DNA of 64,000 nucleotides from positions 95,212,932 through 95,276,931 of the forward strand of contig CM036168.1 of the NCBI GenBank assembly GCA_020631735.1, read 5' to 3'. Numbering within the stretch: the stretch's first letter is position 1; every line of letters begins with the position of its first letter. A model generated the notes under the pieces. The model worked only from the letters and a program-made list of their open reading frames with translations, was not told the DNA's origin and made no database searches. Source of the stretch: Saccharum officinarum (lineage: Eukaryota > Streptophyta > Magnoliopsida > Poales > Poaceae). The translations under genes and the position numbers were made by a program. Positions 11,308 to 20,800 of the stretch are shown piece by piece.

Positions 11308-12891
11308 GTAAGAAGCTAGGGGTCTATGTGAGTAAGAAGCTAAGGGGCTTACGGCATTGAGAGAAGACGGCAAGTTCCCCTCTCTGCCGCCCACTACGCT
11401 TTGGAGGTGTCAGTAGTTTTACACCAGCAATAGTATGGTGGACATCTTCAGATGAGGTAGAGTAGAGTTAATAGATCATCTGTAGGTTATGTTCCCCCAA
11501 CCAGTAGATCATCTGTAGGTTATGTTCCCCCTACCCCTAGTCCCCTTAAGCTGCTATAGATAGTACTAATTATCAGCCTAATGATTGTTTTGTTTAGCCA
11601 TTAGCGGCCGTTGTTTGTGTATATATTTGTCTCGATATCTGTAGTTTTGGTTTACTGGCTACTTTGCAGCTTCAGTGTTGCAGCAGTGAGAATAAGGATG
11701 GTGCTACTTTAATTTACATCTTCTGTGGTTATAAGAACAAATGTTTTGACTGATTTGTATGTTGGTGTCGAAATGGGACGAGTAGAAGCTTATATCCTCT
11801 ACATGGCTACATTGCTTTCTGGTATTGTGATTTTCTCCTTATACCAATTTCCTGTGACTGTGTTCTGAAGAAACGGCCATGTTCAACGCCTGCAGATTGT
11901 ATAGTTCAATTGAGAAGCTGCTAGTCGTATTTAAGTACAAGAGATGCTGTGTCCCTTGGTTTGGCACATGCTATGCTTGTTTATAATACCAAGTTGCCAA
12001 CTACCAACCTTTTCCTATCGGTTTGAGTTTTTTTCTCGAACACCTATCGGTTTGAGTTGAATACTTGAATTAGTCGTTTGTAAGGTATCGGGAGAGCAAT
12101 GAATTATGCCAATTTTTTACTACTAGCTTAAAGTTTTTTGGGTTAAACTGTTCAGTGCATGGAACTAAGATACGCTTTGTTTGCAATGCCAAAGCTGTGC
12201 ATTCGTTTGTCTTTATGATGTTACCCGTATTATATACAGCAGGCAGAAAACGTTTAAAATGAACACGGGCTAAACCCTTATGAACCTTCACAAACATCGA
12301 GCAGAGTTATAAGCAAGTGTAATCTGTGTGCCCAGTAGTTGCATAATAATTTTAATAGCAACGCCATATGGAGCATAATGCAGAGTTATCAGTTATTATG
12401 TGGACTAAGAGCAACGCCATGCGGAGCATAATGTAGAGCTATCGATTAAGTTGACTAAGCAGACCCTTCGTCTGGTGGTCATGAATACGGGTAAATGCAA
12501 GTTAGACATATATGCATAGGAGAACAAAGATAGTTCCTTCGCAAAACACTCTAAATTCAAGATGCCAAATTGTGAATGTAAACCTTCGCAAAACACTCTA
12601 AATTCAAGATGCCAAATTGTGAATGTAAAAGATGTGTTATTCGGTGGGATGCATTCACGATGTTTAAGAACATCAGCTAATTGCTCTAGGCTATCTTTTA
12701 ACTTCACGAACACAACGTGAATAGGCGATCCACTACCTCCACAGACCACAGGAGACCACGCGTAGTACCACCACCTGAGTTTGAATAGTTTTCAGCCTAC
12801 ATAAGCAAAATCTTTCTACAAGTATTTTTATTTAGGACGACGCTTAAACTTCATGCTTCAGTTGTCAAATAGCTGAGAGATGCATCAGTAA
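11308..12891. other. 3' flank and convergent intergenic region with short tandem duplications
   Basis: No gene is seen. A 23-24-bp unit containing the stop codon context of the upstream gene (TATGTGAGTAAGAAGCTA) is repeated at about 11301-11345. A block containing AGATCATCTGTAGGTTATG is doubled at about 11476-11535. A perfect 47-bp unit is tandemly duplicated at 12536-12582 and 12583-12629. The downstream ARP-like gene ends at 12892 on the opposite strand. Confidence 0.65.
12030..12042 (-). mobile_element. 13-bp LINE-tail micro-insertion with 16-bp target duplication
   Basis: CCTATCGGTTTGAGTT occurs at 12014-12029 and 12043-12058. The 13 bases between them are, on the minus strand, TGTTCGAGAAAAA. 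The same ending (TTCGAGAAAAA) is present at 29068-29092, and a variant (TTCAAGAAAA) ends the 21967 L1-like fragment. Confidence 0.65.
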
Positions 12892-15800
12892 CTACAGCTT
12901 CAGCACAAGGCCAATTGGACTGTGATCGCTGAGCGATACATCTGGCAGAGTGTAGGAATCATGGACCTTGTCGGCAATAGACTCTGACGCAAGAAAGTAA
13001 TCCAGTCTCCAGCCTGTTAAAATTTAGAACAAAAGATGAAAACAGATCATTCTACATTTCCAGCGAAGAACAAAAAAACCTACATAAAGAGAAGATAGTT
13101 CTGTTATTACTAGTAGTAGGCTATTCAAAATAATAATAATTACGATTGACAGTGTTACCCCAAAATAATGAGGCCTAGGGACTGCTCCGTCATTGTAATT
13201 TAGGGTATGGTGGAAAGACAACCACATTGAGAAACACTACACAATACCTTTGTTGGTAATGCGCTGGTTTTCACCCCAGAAAGTGTAGGCCACAGCATTC
13301 GGGTGTTGTTTACGGAATGTATCAATAAGGCCTTTGCTAGATAAGTTCTCCTCAAAAGACTCCCTCTCTTCAACTGTGAAACCTGCAGCCTCGGTTTTTG
13401 CCTGAAAAAAAAAGATTTGAAATGAGTTATCCATCAAAAGACTACAGCATGGGACTGGTGCAACAAGAAAGCAAACCGGAAAGTAATTGGGAACTCAAAT
13501 AGACTGTTTTATGCACAGATATTATCCTAGAGAAAACAGGAGCCTTCCTTGTTTAACTTTTAGCAACAGTGCATATTCAATATCAAGCTATGAAGAACTG
13601 ACAAGTGCAAGGCTATGTTTTGACGTCAGGTTCTGGATATACCTGTTTTGTAGTATATCTTTCAGCGATTTCTGTTATGTGTTTTTTTCTTTTGTCTTTA
13701 CTGAAAAAGATTATAAGCTTTGTGTACCTATGATTCTATGAACATGGTACTGTCATGCTCATGGACAGATCTCAAAGTATTTCCTAGCACATTAGAAAAG
13801 TTATATTGTAACCCTAACAAGGAAGACGCCAACGAACACCTTTTAGTTTCTCTGAAATTTTATCAGAATGAGGAACCATACATGTCAGAGGACAAAAAAA
13901 AAATCCTCACAAGGACTTAAAAGGCAGTTATGTTTCATATCTAATTGTTCTTTTAGTAGAGAACAATATTTAGACACGACAGAGTAAGAGTAGAACATCC
14001 TAAACAAAAACTTGTTTCTAACTACAACATGGTATACCTGCTTATCATGTCTTCTAGAGGATATAACAGCTCTTAAGTGAAATTATGTACTAAAAAACAG
14101 GAGGCATATCTACTCAAAAATTGAAAAAAATACAGTCTGCAATTCTCCTTAAAAAAATTTATATATGATAGATCCCCAAAAAATTCCACTGGTCTTTTAT
14201 GAGAACAGTAGCATGTGCAAACGTTTGGACAATGTTTCTAAGGAAAGGGTGAGCAAATACACTTACTTGAGGATTGTGAATGTCAATACTTTCGCGAGCA
14301 CAGTTTAGATCCCCAGCAACAATTACTGGTTTGGAACATTCCAGTTTCTGCAGACCAAAAGCGCATCTCAGTTGCACTTTGCAAAGTTATATTTCAAGGG
14401 ACAAATTGAGAAGTTGGAGTACAAGCCATGGTGTATAACAACACATAATAGGAATAAAAAGCACAGTACAGTTCCTCAATTGACATAAAAAATAACAATG
14501 GGTCAAACTAAATAAGGACATTGGAAAGCTAAGCGGATGCACCTTTATGAAGTCGCTAAAGCATGGATCCCACTCATTGACCCTGTAATTCTGAATACCA
14601 AGAGGCAACAAAACAAAATTAGATATGCTAAGCAATTGCAGTACAACATAAATGAACACTAAGAATATAAAGGAACAATAGACTTTACCAGTCTACGTAA
14701 GCCACGGCCAGAATTTGGGATATAAGCATTGACCAAGTAAAAAACATCAAACTCCAAGGTAATAAGCCTGCCTTCCTGATCATGCTCTGGTATGCCAAGC
14801 CCGTATTGGACTGAAATTGGTTGTACCTGTTAATGCATACGGAAGAACACGGAAAGTGTGGTTAGATATACTATGTATCAACTGATGGTATTCGGATCAA
14901 AAGATTTATTGCAATGCTGCTTCCCACTGACTTTTTAGTCAGTACAAAAGTGAGGTGCTGGGCATTAACCTCAGCAAGAAGAGAACATACCCGTGATATC
15001 ACAGCAGTTCCTGAATAACCAAGCCTTGCAACACTGCATGACCAATAGGTGTAATCATATTCAGGTACTAGGTTCTTAAAAAGGTCAACATTGCGCTCCT
15101 GAAAAGAGAATGAAAACCTGGTCATGACACTGATATGTGCATCATAATGAAAGATCAACATATCATGGTATATTGGATAATGGAGAAACCCCATGTATTT
15201 AAATCAAAGCAACCCACTGCCCAGGATGAAGCTGTACACAAGAGGGAGTAGTAATGGAAACACCAAAACAACTTACCTCCAAGTGTGTCTCTTGAAGGCA
15301 TAAGACGTCAAAGTTCTCTCTGCCAACCAATTCATCTGCAGAAAATCCTGACTGTACCATAGTTTGCAGTCCATTAACGTTCCAGGACAGAATCTTCATA
15401 GAACTGGTATCAGTGCTAAGTGGCGGAGCCTCATTGTCCTTGGATTATAAGCAACCCATTGTGGTCGTCTCTCTTGGTGGGTAAGGCGAGTCCAGGGCTC
15501 AGATTTCCGGGCAGGGTAACCACGCTGAGAAGATGTGGAGCTCATGTTCGCCGCAGACCCCCTCCGGGCGGGGTAACCACGCTGAGAAGACGTGGAGCTC
15601 ATGTTCGCCGCGATGCGCTTGATTCCAGGAACCACGTAGACACGGCTGCAGAAACAGGAGTTCAGGACCTTGGAATTAACAAGGCACACAGATAAAAACA
15701 AGAATGCAGGTGACAGTTGATCAGGAAACATTGTAAATCTGACATCAAGTGATTCTAATCTAAGCAGCAGAAGAATCCCGAAGCAAAAGGCAAACTTCAT

Positions 15801-16005
15801 ATATAGAACAAAGGTGTGCATCTGCTACCCGGTTCCCCATTGACCAAATAAAACCCCATAGACAGAATCCCAACCGTCCATAGGCGCCAGTGGTGAGGCC
15901 GCGGGCAAAGGCGGCGGCGCTGCCCATACGTTGCAGACAGGGCAGCGCGGCGAGATGGCTGCCACAGAACATGCGCAGGCCTGCGGCGTGCATGGTCATG
16001 GTCAT
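12892..16005 (-). CDS. ARP: ARP-type AP endonuclease paralogue, frame break before the catalytic domain
   Basis: Member of the exonuclease III/APE1 (EEP) family, which cuts DNA at abasic sites in base-excision repair. Supported exons, high to low: ...-15277, 14991-15098, 14689-14826, 14543-14590, 14267-14347, 13248-13401, 12892-13013; all introns are GT-AG. Motifs present: [35 protein letters not shown] and SDHSP, so the catalytic Asn, Glu, Asp, Asn, Asp and His are retained. Compared with the next gene, one base is missing at about 15427-15428, just before the core. Either the N-terminal part is dead or translation starts at 15399 ([10 protein letters not shown]), giving a bare nuclease. A possible organelle leader starts at 16005 ([15 protein letters not shown]); its join to the 15.6-kb exon is unresolved. 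That exon also holds a roughly 60-bp tandem duplication (15513-15612). Confidence 0.8.
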
Positions 16006-16183
16006 GGTTGCGGGCACAGGCGCGAGTCCTACGGCGGGCGTCTGCGCGAGAGATTCCTGCGGCGGGTGTTCGCGCGCGCAGGGTCGCGAGTGGCGGGAGC
16101 GGCGGGCGGCGGTGGCGGTCCTGGGCCTGAGGGAGGCAGGGTGACCGGGGACGGGCGAGGCAAGTAGCACAGCCGATCGGGCT

Positions 16184-16191
16184 CTATATAG
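16184..16191 (-). promoter_or_regulatory. TATA box candidate for the 12892-16005 gene
   Basis: The minus strand reads ACTATATAGAGC here, about 180 bp upstream of the candidate start at 16005. Position and sequence fit a plant TATA box; there is no other support. Confidence 0.4.
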
Positions 16192-16476
16192 TACTACCAG
16201 GCTACAAAGAAAATCCATCGCCATCGTTTCCCATCTAGAATTCACGGAACTTGTGAAGCAAGCAAGAGAGAAGAGACGCACAGGAGGAAATTGGTACCCG
16301 TCTTGCCGATGATGCCGTCGAGCAGGTGATTTCTTTCTGGTTTTGTAAAACCCGCAGGGCTTAACCTATGGGGGTTCTTGGCGAAAGTGGCTCGCGGATA
16401 TTTGTAGGCGCGTCTCTTTCGCCGGAGGCCCGGAACCGACTCAAGTTTGTTTGTTTGTTTTTTTTTTTTTTCCCTG

Positions 16477-17107
16477 AGGGTGTGTTCACCTCGCGAAAAG
16501 TAGGTGAAAAGTTAGAGCATCTCCAAGAGTTTACCAAATCAACTTGGCATCCATCTATTTTTGGCAAAACAGAAAAAATTATGCTCCAATAGTTTGGCAT
16601 CCAACTTGGCAAATTTTAGCAACTTGGCAAATCTCCCCCCTCCACGCGTATATTTGCGCGCTGAGCGCGAGCGCGCATCCGACTTCACGTGCAAATTTAA
16701 GCGGGGCTCTTCGTTTCTTAGCGGGGCTCTTTGTTTCTTAACGGGGCTCTTCGTTCGCTTAGCGGGCATCTTCTTATTTTACCAAGTCCAAATGACAAAC
16801 TCAGAGAAAGTCTATTTTTTCACTTGTCATATATTTTAGCGAGTTGCCAAATCACGATATTTGCCAAGTGAATTTTGGCAAACTCTTGGAGATGCTCTTA
16901 CTGTAGCATCTTTCGTTGTTATTTGGCAAAATTTGTCCAATCATGGACTAACTAGGCTCAAAAGATTCATCCCGACATTTACAGACAAACTATGCAATTA
17001 GTTATCTTTTTACCTACATTTAATACTCCATGCATGCGTCGAAAGATTTGATGTGATGGATGAAAGAGGAAATATTTTAGGTTGGGATGGGGAAGTGAAC
17101 AAGGCCT
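16477..17107. mobile_element. Tourist-like MITE split by a second MITE
   Basis: The left part ends ...GTGAAAAGTTA. The right part resumes CTGTAGCATCTTTCGTTG and runs to GTGAACAAGGCCT. The ends AGGGTGTGTTCAC and, inverted, AGGCCTTGTTCAC match. A related uninterrupted copy at 59175-59416 shows the same sequence (GTGAAAAGTTACTGTAGCAC) without the insert. Confidence 0.75.
16515..16897. mobile_element. MITE with GAGCATCTCCAAGAG termini nested in the 16477 MITE
   Basis: A 383-bp element with matching ends GAGCATCTCCAAGAGTTTAC and, inverted, GAGCATCTCCAAGAGTTTGC, flanked by TTA at 16512-16514 and 16898-16900. The TTA duplication and inverted ends indicate PIF/Harbinger-type mobilisation. The inside is partly GC-rich with three GCGGGGCTCTT-type short repeats. 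Confidence 0.85.
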
Positions 17108-17829
17108 GAATCTGTTAAGAGCCGAGAGGGGCCCCTGCCTTGCTGGCTACTCTTTGAGATCTGTTCAACAAGAGTATATTTGTCTATGTTTGGTGGACCC
17201 ATTGTCAAAAAAAAGTGCTGCTTAATTTCTTATATATAACCAGAAAAAAGACCTGCATTTTGATGTTTAGGTAAACGTTCACGATTTTGCAGTGTCCCTG
17301 AGCACAACATAATTGATTAATTGTGACGCTGAGCTAGTTTTACGAAGCACATGCCACAAAAGCCCACAAGTAGTACTTCATTCAAGTCCAAGGTTACGTC
17401 CAAGAACAGTTCCGGCTATGCGACAAACTGCATGACACAGTTTTTCTGACGCCATCAGCGGCACAACACATGACACGATAGCTTAATGAGCTCAACAGGT
17501 TAAGGTTAGTATCGTAATTTCATAACCAGATAATGAGCTTTCCCTGCTGCTCATACTGGGCTGCACAACTGCAGCACAAGATACGAACCATTGATCCACC
17601 GCATATTTACATTACAAAGGTGCAGGATCACTAACAGTAGTCGTCCACTAGACTTCTGAAGTTCTGATGGATATTCCAATCTGCTCAGTGCATTACAAAG
17701 TCTGATACAAAAATCGCTGATCCTGCCACGGATCTGCACGAACCAAAAACCCTCAGGAATAAGCATCGCTGTCTGAGAATTACGGCACAGGCTTCAGATT
17801 GAAATGTTTGGCATAGCCTGTGATACAGC
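17108..17829. other. Intergenic DNA and 3' flank of the 17830 gene
   Basis: No gene is recognised. The minus-strand transcript of the downstream ARP gene probably ends here, but no poly(A) signal can be assigned with confidence. Confidence 0.5.
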
Positions 17830-20800
17830 CTACAGCTTCAGTACGAGGCCAAGGGGGCTGTGATCACTGGCAGAGATGTCCGGAAGAATATATGAATCAT
17901 GCACTTTTTCTGCTATTGACTCCGACACAAGAAAGTAATCCAGGCGCCAACCTTCGATCCAATGAACAAATCAAAACAGCAAGTGAAATGGTGAGCATGA
18001 TCTTCAGTTATGTTGGAACAACAAATGAATATACCAATTTTAACATAGTGCTTGTGCATGATGGATGTAAGATTGCTCAGAAACCATGCTAAATTACAGA
18101 AGCTTCCATGTATTGTGGCACAAATTCCTAAAATTCTAGGTATGTTTGTAAGTGGCACATAATCTCAAGAATGTGTCTGAAACAGCACATAAAGTCATAA
18201 ACACACAATAACAGGTGGCAAAGCCCGTATCACCGGTCATAGTACATACCTTTGTTTGTCTTCCGGGCATTATGCCTGTACCCCCAGTAACTATAGGCAA
18301 CGACACTAGGATGCTGTTTCCGAAACGTATCAACAAACCCTTTGGACAAAAAATTGGTCTCAAATGATTCTCTTTCCTCGTTTGTGAAGCCTGCACTTTT
18401 ACGATTTCCCTGGAAAAAAGGTATTAAAAATGGGTTAAGACCATGTAGAAAGGATAGGTGAAGCAGCTAAAGCAAAACTGGTAAGTGGTAACATTTGTCA
18501 CAAATTCCAATCCGATGGAGGGCACCAAGCATATACATACATATATATGAGCAACAGGGAGTACAGGTTGCTCAAAAAACAGCACCATGGCAATGCAATT
18601 TAAGGTATCTGTTTCTCACAACTTGGGCAATAATTTGCTTCACTCTTCAAGCTTTCTAATTAAACCGGATAAGAACTCTCAGATCTAACAAGGGTCTAAA
18701 ACCAAGGCTAAATTTCTCTGTTATTCTACTTTATTACAAGGATCATGATGTTTGTAGCATAAAACAAATAGCAAAATATAGGACACAATTAAGTGTAAGA
18801 CTACAAATTTACAATACAACAACAACAACAACATAGCCTTTTGTCCCAAGCAAGTTGGGGTAGGCTAGAGATGAAACCCAAAAGAGACGAGAAACAAGGA
18901 GACACATGAAGGGACATAAAGGGAACAAGACAAAAAGAGGTCACGGTTCAGGCACGTTGATTGCCAATCTCCAAGCGCTCCTGTTCATAGCTAAATCCTT
19001 GGAGATATTCCACTCCTTAAGATCTCTCTTAACGGACTCGTCCCAAGTTAGTTTAGGTTGATCAAGTACTTTAATCAAAAGGGAAAAAAAGAGTGGAGCT
19101 ATGCTATTGCAATTCTGCAGGTGTGGCACCTTGCTAGACCACACTCAAAATCAAAATTCACCTATGGACACTTAACACGATGTTCCCCTGATATTATTTT
19201 GGAACCTGGATACATTGTGCATGGCAAGTTATCAAGACCAAACTGGAACTATGACTCAACCAGTAAAACTGAACTGATGCCAGTCTGGAATGGCTCGATT
19301 TAAAGAACACTCTACCATGAAACCCTAAAGAAATTAAACCAGTGGCTTTCCTACAAAAAATGGGTGGATTCTAACCATAGCATTCCAGAAATTTGCAGCA
19401 TAGAATCACATGAGTTGCGTGGAATATGAGTGAACGTTGTGAAAGTAATAATCACAGAAAAAGGAGGCAGAAAGGGTGAACCCTAGCCTGGGTGGAGGAA
19501 AGCAATGTACCTATCATTCCACAAAAATAGCTGGTGTGACTACATGCTACTTGTAATATTATCAAATCGGCAGTGTGCTGGTCCAACCTATGGTCAGACC
19601 ATTGAACTCTTAACAGAACAGTTCAGCTTCAATTACAATGCTGCATGATTGGTTGGCTAAGAGTCCAAGGACTAAGGGCAAGTCACGTGCCATTGATATG
19701 CCATTCGGCAAGGCTATGAGGCCTGTTTGAGGAGGGAAGAAACAACAACAACAGCAGCAACATAGCCTTTGTCCCAAGCAAGTTGGGGTAGGCTAGAGAT
19801 GAAACCCAAAAGAGACGAGAAACAGGGAGACACATAAAGGGACATAAAGGGCACAAGACAAAAAGAGGTCACGGTTCAGGCACGTTGATTGCCAATCTCC
19901 AAGCGCTCCTGTCCATAACTAAATCCTTGGAGATATTCCACTCCTTAAGATCTCTCTTAACGGACTCGTCCCAAGTTAGTTTAGGTCGACCTCTACCGCT
20001 CTTTACATTATCGGCCCGCTTTAGAACTCCACTACGCACCGGCGCCTCAGGAGGCCTCCGTTGGACATGTCCAAACCATCTCAACCGATGTTGAATCAAT
20101 TTCTTCTCAATTGGTGCCACCCCAACCCTATCCCGAATATCGTCGTTCCGGACTCTATCCCTCCTTGTGTGCCCACAACACCCACGCAACATACGCATCT
20201 CTACTACACTCAATTGTTGGACATGTCGCCTTTTTGTAGGCCAACACTCAGCACCGTATAACATCGCCGGACGAATCGCCGTCCTATAGAACTTACCTTT
20301 CAGCTTCTGAGGCACCCTTTTGTCACTACAAATTTACAATACATTCAGCATAAAATAATTCAAACAAATGGTTACTCACAGCAGGGTCATGTATATCAAT
20401 CTCCTGGTGCGCACAATTAAGGTCACCGGTTAGTATGACAGGCTTCGATTTCTCCAATTCCTGCACAATCATGAGAGATGTGTATGGTCATATCAGAACT
20501 TAGCAGCACGAGATCTAAAAAATAATTTGTTGTTAGCGGTGCAACGATCACTACTGAAGCCTGTAAATGAAGGAGGTGAATTTGTGTTTGAAAAATCATG
20601 CATATCTGAGTAGCATGTGGTGTCTTTGTGCACAGGACAACAGCTGTGAAGAATTCTAGGGTTTAGAACTTTAGACCTTTAGATGGTCATTACTTTGGTA
20701 ACTAGGAAAACACAAGAATTAGATGGCCATTACTATGAAAAAGTACACTTGGGGTTTTTGAAAATCCCCTTGATTTGAAAGGGAATCTTTCAATATGCTA

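Noticed and set aside
15890..16167. Plus-strand frames opposite the ARP-like leader
   Set aside because: GC-rich shadows without domains; the minus strand has the more plausible leader and TATA box.
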